From contig CM054060.1 of assembly GCA_028641055.1 (NCBI GenBank), forward strand, positions 164,150,696 through 164,214,695: 64,000 bases of DNA, read 5' to 3'. Below the pieces are notes generated by a model. The model made no database searches. It was not told where the DNA came from and worked only from the letters and a program-made list of their open reading frames with translations. Shown here piece after piece: positions 20,993 through 33,444 of the stretch (position 1 is the stretch's first letter; every line of letters begins with the position of its first letter). This stretch comes from Alopecurus myosuroides. Lineage: Eukaryota; Streptophyta; Magnoliopsida; Poales; Poaceae. Made by a program: the position numbers and the translations under genes.

Positions 20993-22100
20993 TGTAGCAC
21001 CCTACCTTTTCACAAAGGTAGAATACCTGTGTACCCGCTATTCCTGGGATCACTGATAGCATACACATAACAAAATGAATATTCATAACAATAGCATCAT
21101 TCTACAACGTATGATCCATTGGATATGAAATAAAATAGTCTTACAAATGGCATAGTCAACATGGACTAGCCCCATATAAAAGAGTTCAAAGCAAATACAA
21201 CGAAAAGCAATCTTCAATGAGCCTCCTTCTCTTCATGTTCCACAGGCAGACATGTTGGGATGTAGGCTCGAGATCCTAAACAGTTACTCATCATCCGAAT
21301 GACCTGCACATTGGAATATGCAGCCCCCACAGGGAAGAAAGTCAGTACAAACAATGTATTGAAAAGTGACACTTGTATGGTGGTAGTTTTGAGGAATAAC
21401 TAGCTACATGATATTTGGGTGGTGGAGTCTGGGCTATTCGCATAAAGCCAATTTTGTCCTATATTTGATAAACCTTTGTAAAACTCTGAAAATCAACATG
21501 GGTAGACACACCATGTAGTTTAATAAAGGCATCATGGGTATACACACCATGATGTTTGAAAATCATCATGGGTATACACACCATGAGTTTGAAAAGGTAG
21601 CACAGAGGGGTAGACACACCATGAGTTTGAAAAGGTAGCACAGAGGGGTAGACACACCATGTGCTCTAGGAAAATGTTGCTACCAAGTTTTAGTTCATTT
21701 AGAAAAGATGAGGAGATCCTTCAGCACCAAATATGTCTAGTTTTCTCAAATTGCCCATAACGAGCGACACGGCTAAGATCTTAGTTTTTAACTCTGCAGA
21801 GGTTGTGCACTTTCACCTTAAGACTCATCCTCCCCAAGAGAAGAATGAGACAAGATCTTTGGGAAGAGGGATTCAACCATACCAGCATGACTCGCCGCTC
21901 CTAAAATTCTACCACCCCATGTCATACAACAGGATGAACCCCCACAACTTACTTAATCTTGGCAGAGCCCATATTACCTCAAGGCTGCACTGGAAACTAA
22001 CTATACATTGAATACCTACATATCTCTTTATTCCTGGGTGGCAATACACAAGTGTACCCTCAGGTGACAACCACCACATCCATGGCCCTGGGAATGACCC
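20993..22100 (-). repeat. Element F, 3' LTR, first piece
   Basis: Matches 46123-47190. Interrupted at 22100 by element G (target GACCC, 22096-22100). The LTR resumes at 31517, runs to 33444, is interrupted by I, and ends at 40187-40536. An open frame at 21733-22011 recurs in the other LTR but has no recognisable product. Confidence 0.85.
21497..21661. repeat. LTR minisatellite with CATGG...CCATG units, left copy
   Basis: Five units, each with the near-palindromic core CATGGGTAGACACACCATG or a close variant, start near 21497, 21533, 21567, 21607 and 21645. The right LTR of F has four units (46625-46752), so one unit was gained or lost after insertion. Confidence 0.75.
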
Positions 22101-22138
22101 TGTCACACCCCAGATTTGGGACACTTGTAACACATGAG

Positions 22139-24560
22139 TGTGACGCCCCGAGATCGGGCACTATGCAGATTTCAGCATTTCCGCCAAATTCCACATAATA
22201 ACCGATTTCGGGTTGCCACTTGTGATAACATTACAACAGTTCACGAATAATCCACAACAACAACAGAAAAGATATATACAAGAGGACTCAAACGAGTCAA
22301 GGATACAACTGATACGATACAAAGATCCAAATAACAGCGGAAGAAAGAACATATCGTCCGTCTACGGACAAGATACAAATTGGACTAAGAGTCCTGAAGA
22401 TAACCGAGAGCGTCCAATCCCTGCCCAGGCCAAGCCGGAGGGATTCCCAAGCTAACGTCGTCAGACTTCAAACCTGTTGACTGCAATGTTGAATATGCAG
22501 CCACGAAAAAGATTCGTGGGTCAGTACGGTTAAGTACTGGCAAGTGGATAAATCATACTCACAAGATACCGGCGTAACCAGTCATCACAAGATACAAATA
22601 CTTTGGGCTCAACGGAAAGGAAGGGATTATTGCAAATAAGCGGCAGCGGGCTGCACTAACCAACTACAGAAACTCACTACAACATCCGGCTAAAATAGGG
22701 GATAAGATAGCGTATCGAAACCAACTTCAACTACTCACCAAACAAACCCATCCAATGTTACCCCCTACTAAGGAAGCAGACCAAGGATAACTCACACTGG
22801 TGGATTAATGATGGATCAAGTTATTGTGTCAATAAGACTATTACTAGTCAAAATTAGCATTAGTTAGGTGTAAGTTGTTCTGAGTACTTGTTAGCCAGTA
22901 CTTTCACCAAGTCAACCATAACCGCGGAAAACACGGATTCTCGAGAAGATTTAATCCTGCAGGGATGCACCAATTTGGCCGTACACGTAAGAATAACCCG
23001 CCAGACGGGGGATCAACCCACCAAGCGAGGTACTCAACACAACCCAACTCTTCTTCGCATCAAGCCCAAAGAACCCCGTGCAGTGAGCGCACGGCTAATC
23101 AAGCCCCACGAAGAAAAGGGGACCCTCATAGCACTCTAAGAACGTGTCTCCCTAAATGCCGACTACAAAAGTTCCACCCTGGCCTGGGTTCGCAAGATCA
23201 TGCATGCGGCAAATGGAAAACCCGAACTAAATGAGGCGATTTGGACGAGATGCGAATCGAATCAAATTGAGGGGGCGCCCATACTCGCTTCCCACATGCG
23301 GTTAGTGCGCTCATCATGGATCAGTAGACAAGACCCTTTTCCTAATTAGGGTCGACACTAGCAGGCTTCAAAACCACGCCGGGCCTCCTGCCGGTGCCTT
23401 ATCAGCAAATTATTATTACCCAAAACATTAACATGTTGTTGATTGAATTGAAACACAACTATCGACTAAACAGGTGATATGAAAGGAACAACAAGACTTG
23501 AGCGCAAACAACACTAAGCATGCAACTACTACACGAGGGCCAACAGGGTAAACAAACAACAGTTAATAGGAAGTGGAAGGAAAAGGCTATATCATGGCTG
23601 CAAGGTAAACATATAATAGGATCGAGACACAAGCATCGAGTCATAAGGCTAGAATAAAGGCAACGGGAAGAATCGGTAACAAGTGATGAAAGGCAGCCAT
23701 TTGGCAGCAAGTGAGTATACTTGCCTGGAATCCAGCAAGTAGAGGTACATCCGAAGAACTTTTCGTTGCTCACATCATCTCAACGTCCTATCCGGGAGGA
23801 AGCAACGAACCTCGAACAAACACCAGATGCAACAATTACTGCTACGGCAAGAGATCCAGCATGATCCTATTTTTATATGCATGACATGGCAAGATGCAAC
23901 GGAGAAGAAACAACTTAAGCAATTTAATCGGAACCTGAGTCCGGAGAAATAGGAATTGGTTCAAGTTGTTTAGCTAACCATCAATATTAAATGTTGATTA
24001 ACAGGTTTAAACAAGGTAGAGGTGATCTATCCAATATTAAATGGAATAGGGCATGATTTGAATTAAATACCCCAACACATTCCATATTTATTTATTAGGT
24101 GAACATACATAACACTACTACAAATGCAACATGCAAGGTGCAAACATGAACATTGATGGCATGAACAGATTAAGTGCATTTTTCTGGTATGAAAACATAT
24201 TTTATTTGTTGGATTTGGAATTAAAATGAGCAAGTTATCAAATTAGCAATTTTAATGCATTAATTAAGAAATAGTTGTTTTCAGCAATTTAAATTATTCA
24301 AAACAGAAAACAAAGTTTATATTTGCAAAGTTTAGAGAATTTTGATTGGAAAACATATTTTACTTTTCAAATTTGGAGTTAAAATGAATTAGTTATGATT
24401 TATGCAATTTTAAATGGAACCGGAACAATATTTAATTATTCCAACTCATTCCATATTTAATTATTAGGTGATACTATTGTTACCCGCACCCACAAGATGC
24501 AATGCAACACATGAATGATTTAATATGCACGACATAGATGACATTTAGAAAATAGGCATA
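22139..24560 (-). repeat. Noncoding half of the element H LTR
   Basis: Moderately GC sequence to about 23400, then AT-rich. I see no gene. Short ORFs at 22888-23234 and 23459-23773 have no recognisable product. Confidence 0.5.
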
Positions 24561-25262
24561 TAGGGTATAGGGTTGGGGTTTGGGTTCGCACGTTGGAAAG
24601 AGGATCGCCGGGGTCAATGCCGGAAACTTCGGAACGTGGAGGAAGTAGACGTCCGTAGAGGAAGTAGTCGACGTCGAGGAGGTAGGGGAAGTAGTCGTTC
24701 ACGTCATCGGTGGTAGTTGTCGATCTTGTCATCGAGGTTCGAAGAGGAAGTAGACGTAGTCGTGGTCGAGGTGCTCGCCGCGTCCGTGTAGAAGATCTTG
24801 GTGGTTCCCGTCTTCATGGCGCGCACGAAGGCGGCCGACGCAAAACGAACACAGCGAGCGACGAGAGATCGTGTTGGTGGTCGGTATTCGATCCCACACA
24901 TCCCCGTGGTCGTTGTCGGTCATGGCGTCATGGCGGATCTTGTCGACGAGGTACATGTGGGGCGGCGGTAGTCGTTCACGGCACGTTCTTGTCGAAGAAG
25001 ATCATGGCGACGAGGTACGGGCTGGGGAGGATCTCGGCAGCGTCACGGTCATCCACGACACAGGCGCGAAGGCCTCAGCCACACCAAACAGATCATGTGC
25101 ATGATCAAGTGCCTCGGGAAGTTGTATCCGAGGCAGTGGAGGCGGCCCAGTCGATGTCGGGGTTGCGGACATGGCATCGTCCCGCCGGCACCGAAGATGG
25201 GGCGACAACCGCATTACCGCAACGACGGCGGCACAGGGAGCACCACAGCAGCGGCGCATCAC
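24561..25262 (-). other. GC-rich sequence of unknown origin next to the kinase fragment
   Basis: High-GC and gene-like in composition, with overlapping open frames on both strands (for example 24710-25414 plus, 25002-25283 minus). None shows a domain I recognise and the frames contradict each other. It joins the kinase fragment directly at 25262/25263. It may be native LTR leader or a second captured fragment. Confidence 0.35.
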
Positions 25263-26113
25263 CTGTGGATGCCTTCGACGCAATATCCAAGCAGGCGAAC
25301 AAGGTTTTTATGCCTGACGTGGCCAATAGCCTCGACTTCAACCCTGAACTCCTTTTCTGCCTGGCCCATGTTATTCAGAAGCTTTCTTTATGGCAACATC
25401 AGTCCCATTTATGAGTCGACCGCGGTAAACTACCCCATACCCACCCTCTCCAATGATATTCTCCTTGGAAAACCGGTTGGTTGAATGCTCCAAATCCCTC
25501 AGAGTAAACCAGTGGCCCCAACCGAGGTGCGAAAATTCAGGCAGACCTACCAGAGGGGACGCAGAGACAGTTGCATACTGAGGATATTGCCTCCTAGCAT
25601 TGCCCGAGCTGCCTTCATCACCAGAATACGAACTACCTGCCCTGTCGCACTGGTAGACCGAGCTGCACTGGCTCAAATTATCAGCATCACAGGATTTAGT
25701 CCTGACCAAGTGCCCCAGCATCTTCCCGGAGTCTTTGTCATGCGGTTTCTCCTTCACCGTCAGAGATTGGCTCTCCTGCACCTGGTAGCTCTCAACAACG
25801 GCATGCTGGCGCACCTCGTCCACCGCGATCTCCTTGGACACATCAGGGATCTGGGACACCGGGATCTTGTCGAGAGTCTTCTTCGGCTTCCTCCGGTATA
25901 TGGACCAGAAGCACATGAAGCCCAGAATGCAGAAGATGACCACCCAGATGCTGATGCCGATCACTATCCACAGCCTCAGGCCGAACGGCGGCGTCTTGGT
26001 TGATAGCTCCGCGCGTAGGCTCTCGCCCGTCGGCATCTTGTCCGTGGAGCAGCCTACAGCCCTCTGGAGCAAGCAGTGGCTGGTGAGGAGCCCCGGTGCG
26101 GTGGCCGGCCACC
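25263..26113 (-). pseudogene. Captured receptor-like protein kinase fragment (membrane segment to start of kinase domain)
   Basis: From an ATG at 26036 (MPTGESL) the frame has a short outer segment, then the hydrophobic span WIVIGISIWVVIFCILGFMC followed by basic residues. A ~100-residue juxtamembrane region follows, then the start of a kinase domain (HWFTLRDLEHSTNRF, glycine loop GEGGYGVVYRG, VAIKK). A one-base insertion at 25381-25386 shifts the frame. In the next frame the kinase continues ([34 protein letters not shown]) and stops at 25263. About 260 codons of a family usually near 500 residues remain. The layout matches plant receptor-like kinases of the At5g18500/At2g42960 type. No introns interrupt the copy, and GC-rich 5'UTR-like sequence is carried up to about 26300. 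It cannot encode an active kinase. Confidence 0.82.
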
Positions 26114-26489
26114 GCCGCCGCTAGGGTTCTTGGAGCAGTGCGGATGGGAGCACGGGCGCACTGTCGGTCACTACCCCCAGCCTTACTCCCACCGGCGCCG
26201 CCACTGGTTCTTTCTCGAGCATCTCCCCGGTCAGTGACTGACTAGATACGGTGCGTCGGCGAGCTGGCCGGCGGCTCCGGGGCAGCAGTGGATTGGGAGG
26301 GAGGAGGGAGGCGTGGCGCAGGAGGTGGGGAAGGAGGGCGCCGGTGGTGAGCTCGAGGGGGAGAGGTCGGGGCAGACGAGAGGTTGGGTACGATGGGGTT
26401 GAGGCCGACGGGATCGAGCTGGGCTCTCCTGGCGGCGCAGTGAGGGGCAGGGTCGAGCGAGGGTTGGAGACGAGGGGATCCGATCGATC

Positions 26490-26650
26490 CCCTGCGTCGT
26501 GTGCGTGTGTGCGTTAGGTGTTGTGTGCGGTGTGCGTTAGGTGTGTGTGCGGTTGGGTCTGTGTGGTGTTGTGTGCGTTGTGTGCGTTGTGGGCTAGGTG
26601 TGTTAGGTGGGCTTAGGGTTTGGGTGTGTGGGGTCGCCGGCTGGGCCTTG
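26490..26650. repeat. GT-rich low-complexity tract
   Basis: Imperfect GTGCGTT and GTTAGGTGTG repeats upstream of the kinase fragment, read as CA-rich on the gene's strand. The overlapping plus-strand ORFs are composition artefacts. Confidence 0.7.
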
Positions 26651-26873
26651 TTGGCCTGGTCTGGCCACCCAAAACATTTTTTTTTGTTTTATTACTTATA
26701 TTCAGAGAAAAAAAATGACAAGTGAATTAGAGGAATAGATTTTTACCATTTAAAATATTTTAGAAAATAATTCTATTTGTGCCATGTTAATATGATGCAA
26801 AATATGTCATGCGATGCAAAAGAAAAACAACAAGCAGTTTTATTTTGGGGAAAACCCCGGGTGTTGCAATGAG

Positions 26874-29800
26874 GGAGACCATTTTTGTGAGCCACCAAAA
26901 AAATTTTAATGCCCTTGTGTAATCCAACATTATGTATTGAACCATGGTTATCTATGCAATGCAATCAATCTTTGATTCAAAAATCATTCACTTTGTTTTC
27001 TGATGTTTTCTAAATATTTCTGGATTGTTTTCCACCTGATGTTTCCAAAGTTGTTCATCAAAATTCATGTGGAAATGTTGTATTCGACTTATTAATAACT
27101 TTTGGTTTTATTAGAATCAATAAAACAATTTGGCATAAGATTAATCCAATGTTTTCCTTAGGATTTTCTATAGAAACTCACTTCTGAAAAATAAGCCAAT
27201 TAGGTGTTTTTCACCCTTGTTATCTATATGCTGGAGAGTCACATTTTGTGTTTTCTTGGCATGGATATGCTCTCTCTTATATGTAATACAAAATGGTTAA
27301 CTTGATTTGAAATTTTGATTTACAGAAACAATCAATTTCTTGATGTTTTTGAGTTAAGAAAATAAGACAGATTTAGTGTTTTCTAGAAAACAGAGAAAAA
27401 CCCAAACTAGCTGTTTTTTCACCTTGTTTTCATTGATCATTTGAATTTCAAATTTTGTTTCTTTTGCTGTTTATGAAAGTACTAATGTTTCTTAACAGAA
27501 CCATACTTGGAAAACAAAATTTGAATATGATTTGGTTCATGAAAAGAACTGCAACATATGGCTAATCCATTCTGTTAAACCAACACTTAGAAAATTTCTA
27601 AGTCATTACTGAAACTGAATTTTTCTGCAGAAACAGTGAAATGGCACCAAATTCAAATTCTTGTAAATTTTAATTGGATGATCCATTTGATGCACGGTTT
27701 GGACCTTCTAGAAGCCTAGTCAGCACCCATCACTTCTATCCCTTAGTCACCAAGTCACTTTGACCACAGAGGGAGAGAGAGAGTGAGGTTCAGAGGGAGA
27801 AACACGGGCGAGCGGCATGGGCTTCTGACAGAGCTCGCCACTGTCGCGAGTTACAGTGCGCCCCCGTCGTTTTTCTTTCGTTTCTTCGCCCTAGCAACCA
27901 TTGACCACTCCAAGTCGTGCCCCTGGGCGCTCCCAAAGGGCAAGGGCACGGCATGGGCACGCCAGGGCGCGCACGGGCGCGTCCCACTGAAGCCCGTGGC
28001 CACCCGAGCGTGCACACGGACGCCCCGCCCTATAAAGCCACAGCAAGGCCCCGGCCTTCGCTACCACTCCCGCACACGCTCACTCACTCACCCCAGACCC
28101 ACCCACGAGCTTGAGAAAACCCCAGCTAGCCTAGATCGCCGGAGAAGCGTCGCGGCCACCGCGGACAGTCGAGGTGTGATGCGCTCGTCTGAGGCCACCC
28201 CAGCCATTCCTTTCACTCGCATCGTGTTCCCCACTCTCCATGGATCGAGCCTGACACTTTCCCCTGGTTCCTCGCTTGCAGGAGCACCGGAGAGCTCGTC
28301 GGAGCCGCCGCGGGACACCTGCACCGCGCCATCGATTGGAGCTACCTCACGCTGCAATCTCAGCACCCCTGCATAGCCCCAAGCCCCCGCGACTCCCTCG
28401 ACCACTCGCCACTCGCCTGCAACCCCCCTAGGTGAGCTATCGCTTCCGAGTTCGCCGCCGGCCACGCGTCTTTCAGTCGGGAGAGAAGAGAGAGAGAGGA
28501 AGAGGACGATGGTCGTGCGTCGTTGATCGCGAGATCAACGGCCAAGTTTAAACTGCAAAGCAGTACGCACGCGCCGCGTGCCGTGGAAGCGTGGTGGGCC
28601 GCAGAGCGCTAGCGGGCCGCGCGCCCGTGTGTTTCTCAACCCGTGAAACTAATTTATTTTCCTTTTTGAAAGTGCACTGAATCTGCCACTTTGCTTTAAT
28701 CGTGTTAAAAATTGTTAAACTCAAAAATAAAATCAACCAAACTTACCTGAGGTGGATGAACAAAATCTTGAACAGATGCAACTTGCAGAATTGGTTTTGA
28801 ACCTTGTATGAACAAATGAAAAATGATGAACTGCACACTGTCTGTTAACACAAAAATGCAATAACTTTTGCTTGGAATGTTCAAAATGTGCAAACTAAAA
28901 TTCCTTGAGTATCCCTTGACTAGATCTACCAGTAGGACTTAACCTCACATCAAGGTGAGCTACCATTTGGAAATGGCACCCACTTTAGTAAAAGTCCAGT
29001 AGCATGTTCTGTGATTTTTAGGATTTATTTTACAACACTTTTTGATCTGAATCCAATTGGATATGTTAGGTATTGGATAGATCTATGATATCCTAGATTT
29101 GTGTGATTTTTAGAGCTCTAGATTTATTTTGGCAACAGATCTAAGGTTTTGTATTTTTCTGTTAGAAATAAAATGTGTAGATTTGATTTGTGAATAATTG
29201 CTTGCTAGCGTTGTGCTGTTTTCTAGCATGTTTAGATGTTGTGCTTAGTGTTATTATGTTCTTTTCTCACAGATCTACCATGTTAGAAAGTTTATGCATG
29301 TTTAGGATTTGTATGGAACTAGTATGAGCATAGATATATTCTCTAGTTTAATTTTTATTTAATCATGTGATGCAAATGCCTAGCTAGATTCTTACCCATG
29401 TATTATGAGTATTTTCATGTGGATCCAGTACCATTTTGGTGCTGGTTATTACTTGTTTTCATCTCTGTTAGGATGCATGTTGTCCTTTAGAAATGCATGT
29501 TTAGGTTTAATTGTTTATTGTCCATAGTGTTGCTTTCACTAGAATAGCTAGTAGTATTTTTTTTGTTAGGGAAATATTTTGTTTCCACAAGTTGGACCAT
29601 ATGCTAAATACCTCTTAAATGACATGGAAAACTTAGTGGAACACCCACTGGTTCCATCTCATGTTGTTGAGAAATGACCTATCTCAACCATAGTAGTTGT
29701 AGTAATAATAATAAATATTATTATTTTGGTTGTTTGATTGTGTATTATTGTTTGGTGGACTTGTGCGTTATTTTTGTGTGTGCATTGCTTTCTGTATGGT

Positions 29801-31511
29801 GTAGATAATTTCATTGCTTGCTTAGTTTGATTCTGATTGAGTGTCCTTATTTTTATTTTACGACGATAGAAACCGAAGAAGAGGTAGTTGGAGCAGGAGG
29901 TTACTACTACCACTCCTGTTGTGATCACGAACAAGACCCTCGTTTCCTCCAAGGCAAGCCATACCTAAAGTTTGCTGTTATTCCTACTTATCATTATCTA
30001 TCATGCATGCCCTACTTCTGAAGTTTTCAAAAACTTGATTACCAAAAACTATTTTATTGAGTGAATATTACTATTAATATTATGTAGTTATACTATCACT
30101 TTGCCATTAGTCAACTTGGTGTTACCAAGCCCTTAGCCACCATAAGGTATATAAATACCGCCTAAGATAATAATCTTGAGTCCCTAAGGGGACACATTTA
30201 AAATGTGCTTTTGCAAACAAAAGGAGTTATGAAAAGTCCACGGTGAAGAGGCGGGACCTTGTTCACCCGGGGAGCTAAAGAGTTGTTTTCCAAATGTTTT
30301 ACAAAAGGCACATAACCTATTCTTCGCTAGACAACCAAGAAGTACTGTCACGCTACCCCAACATGGGTACGGGGCCTATCTAGAAACTTGACTTTGTTAG
30401 TGTGTGTTTCATTCCAAGATGCTATAGAAAGAGTGATTCTCTGAACCGAAGTGTCGCCAGGAGGGAGTAACGGGACATACAAAGCGAGGGATTAAGTTAC
30501 CCCCCGAAAGCGACAGTTGGGTCTCCTGACAAGGCAGGGCGGAAACTGGTGCCGGGGAGAACACCCCAATTGAAGGAATGAGCATGTACTAGCTTTGTTA
30601 GAGTGGACATTTAGGATCATTCTTCTGATGCTTGCATATCGCTGTGTCGATCCATGGGTGGTTCATGGCAGATGATTAGATCTAGTGGAATGTGTACACC
30701 TCTGCATAGTAAAACTATTCAGAATAGCTGAGCCCTCGGATATGGGCAGTTGAAAGGCCATGTAGCTAGTATTGTGTCAAGTTTTCAAAAATGTGTTTTT
30801 GAACAAGGACTTATACCTGAGAGGTACCGATGAAGGATCTGGACATGTTGTTCCAAGAAGTTTTGCAAAGAAAACTTTCTTTTATAAAACAAGTTTTATC
30901 AAAACCTCTTGTACATACGATATCTACAAGAGAAAGAAAACTTATATTAATTTCGTTTGAAGTATCTTCTTCAACGAAGATACAGATAAAATGAATGCAA
31001 CTATGATGTCATCTTAGATGTACACCATGGGTATTGAGCCCTATTTATAGCCTACCTATCCACCATATAAGCATGATGCATTTTGTAAGCGTATGAAGGA
31101 TGACTTGCTGAGTACATTCAAAAGTACTCATATTGGTTTCGCCCCTGGCTATTTACTTGGCCAGACTTTGAGGAGACGTCTTTGGAGGAGGAATACGAGG
31201 AAGGGTACTGCTCTGACGAATACGCGAACTAGGCCCGGCTCCCGGTCAGTAGCCTGTCGGTGACTGCGTGACATGGGCTACCTATGTGTGTTTCTTTTCC
31301 GTTGTGTGTGTGAGTTGTGAAACTTTGGCTGTCCTGCGTGACAGCTAATAAAGACTTGGTCATGTGACCATTGGCTTGTAAGAGTGTTGTTATTCGTGTA
31401 ATGGATAATGTATCTGTGTACCACTTCGTATCTTGTTCACGACTGAATTTCTTGGGATCATGAATGTATGCATATGAGGGGTTCTGGACCATCATGTTTG
31501 GGGCCTCTACA
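26874..31511 (+). repeat. Element G LTR, main body
   Basis: AT-rich to about 27700, then a GC-rich promoter-like block (27780-28640) with TATAAA at 28031-28036, then AT-rich sequence to the end, with AATAAA at 31347-31352. A long plus-strand frame (27783-28376) spans the TATA box and has no recognisable domain, so I do not call it a gene. Confidence 0.65.
28031..28036 (+). promoter_or_regulatory. TATA box of the element G LTR
   Basis: TATAAA in GCCCTATAAAGCC, at the 3' part of a GC-rich block. Transcription would run rightward to the polyadenylation signal at 31347. Confidence 0.6.
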
Positions 31512-31516
31512 GACCT

Positions 31517-33444
31517 AGGTGACAACCACCATGGACATTGCCCTGAGTAGCCACTCAACATAAACTAAGCAATTACCAATCCACCCAGGTGTTTCATTGG
31601 GTTGTTAATTTTCATTTTTAAATCATCACAACCCAACAAGTAGCAGCAGTAGTTGTGATAGCATTCTGGTATTTTCTAAACTAGTACCTAGAAGGGTTTT
31701 CAGGTTGTCTACACCCTACTAGGTGTTCTGAGCATAGCATATACTTGGAAAATAATAATATTACCTATCATGCATACTATTGAAAACACTAATGCAGTTG
31801 AAAACAAAAGTAGGACATGAGTATCACTTACCTTTATAGCAACAACCAACACAAGCACAACAATCATAGGTGTTGTATTGGTCTTCTCCAAAAGCTAAAC
31901 AAGAAATAACCACACAACCATAAACATACCACTCAAACAGTACAATCATAAACATGTATGCATGCATGAATGCAAGATTTTGTTTTACACATGTTAGATG
32001 TAGTGTTGATGTGTATTTGGTATTATATGAGGTTTATTTAGTTGATATAAGGCTCTGGTTAAGATTTATTTCAATGCAATTATTTAATTATTCCAATTTA
32101 GTAGTCCAATAATAGATCTTTAGACTAATTAAATTTTAATCACACTTTTAAGTTTGTGTAAAAATTGTTCCTTGTTGTTTTCGGACAGAGGAAACTAATA
32201 CCAAGGAAACCCAATTGGTTTCACTCAAAAATACATTTTAAAATTATAATTATGGACAGATTACTGATTTGACTAAATTTGAAATAGAAAGTATGTGCAT
32301 GATACAGTTTTTGTTTTTTTAGGTTCCATGATGTTCTACAAGTTCTAAGGAATCCATAGACTACAACTTTAACAAAATTGGAATTGTAGAACTCAAACTA
32401 TGAATTAATTGGTGTTTATGAGTAGTTTTGGTAATTTAAACACTACTCCAAAATTTTCTATAGATACCACATGATATTTTTTTATATTTGGGTAGACAAT
32501 TTAATTAGCTTTCTAAAGGTTCAAATCTCACAATTTTTTCATTACTATTTAATTTTCTATCAAATTTATAATGGGACAGCAGTTTCTGTTTTTAAATTGG
32601 ATTCAAATCAATTTAAACCGGGGGGGTGCTGGCTGGCGCTGACGGGGCTATGCCACGCGGCACTTTCCTAGTGGTGCGTACCGCTTCGCGAAAAGAATCT
32701 AATCGCGGTCGTTGAGATTGAAACGAACGGTAGGGATCTGAGGGAGAGCTTACCGGCGGGGCGTGGCCGGAGAATGGCGCTGTGGTGGCTGGCGTCGCAG
32801 ATGGTTGACGGAGTTGGCGCCCCCGGGGGTTCTAGCTCACGGGGAAGTGACGACGAGGGACGGAGCGATGCGCCATGGGCGATGGAGATGCTGGCGCACA
32901 CGCTCGCTTCCGGGAATGGCGGGGAGCGGTGGACGGAGGCGCGGTGGTCTCCGACGAGCTCAAAGCGCACGGCGTGGCCTCTGTGCTGCGCCAAAAAATC
33001 GAGATGAGGGCTTAGGAGATGCGCACGGGAGAGAGGAGGAGGAATAGGGAAAGAACGACGACCGGGGGTACCTTACCCTTGCCGGAAACGGGCGAGACCA
33101 ACGGCGGCCGTGAATACTCTGGCGTGGAATTTCAGCTGCCTGGGGGCGTGGTTTCGGGAATGGTTTGGGGGGAAAGAGAGAGGGGGCGGGGTTTTTATCG
33201 AGGGGCACTCGGGGCGTGGAGAAACGGCGAGGGAGGTGGCGAAACTGGGAGTGTGCGCTCGGGTTTTGTCGGAGAAAACGGGGGGGTTAGGGATAGACGT
33301 CACGCTGTCGTCACCATGGGGCCTGTTGGCAGAGAGAGGGGAGCGCGGGCTGAGTTCGTTTGTCGCGCGCGCACGACATAGAGGGTTAGGCCCAGTGGGC
33401 TTGTGCGAGGGGGAGAGAGTGGAGGGTAGGAAAAACGGGCTGGG
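31517..33444 (-). repeat. Element F, 3' LTR, second piece
   Basis: Matches about 47196-49111 of the other LTR, including the GC-rich block with many overlapping ORFs (32640-33420). Ends with CTGGG (33440-33444), the target site of element I. Confidence 0.8.

Larger units (their letters stand above)
22139..26868 (-). mobile_element. Element H: 4.73-kb solo LTR carrying a receptor-kinase gene fragment
   Basis: Ends are TGTGACGCCCCG (22139) and CCCGGGTGTTGCA (26868), with a perfect target-site duplication ATGAG (22134-22138 and 26869-26873). No internal copy of either end, no primer-binding site and no pol are visible, so a solo LTR is the best call. Minus orientation is inferred from the gene fragment and from the word GAATATGCAGCC (22491-22502), shared with the minus-oriented LTRs of C and F. 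A very short non-autonomous element cannot be fully excluded. Confidence 0.75.
22101..31511 (+). mobile_element. Element G: solo LTR of about 4.7 kb, split by element H
   Basis: TGTCACACC at 22101 and GGCCTCTACA at 31511, with flanks GACCC (22096-22100) and GACCT (31512-31516). The other LTR of F reads GACCC here, so the right copy has one later change. Removing H leaves about 4.68 kb. It has one promoter (TATAAA 28031-28036) and one downstream polyadenylation signal (AATAAA 31347-31352). There is no primer-binding site, gag or pol. This is what a single LTR left by LTR-LTR recombination should look like. Confidence 0.75.

Noticed and set aside
21733..22011. ORF conserved between both LTRs of F (also at 46823-47224)
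   Set aside because: The conservation is explained by the LTRs being copies of each other. No domain is seen, and the two copies end differently.
24710..25414. 234-codon plus-strand ORF opposite the kinase fragment
   Set aside because: It runs antisense through the recognisable kinase sequence, so it is a shadow frame with arginine-rich composition.
27783..28376. 197-codon plus-strand ORF in element G
   Set aside because: It spans the LTR TATA box, has a low-complexity proline/arginine/serine composition from GC-rich DNA and shows no domain.
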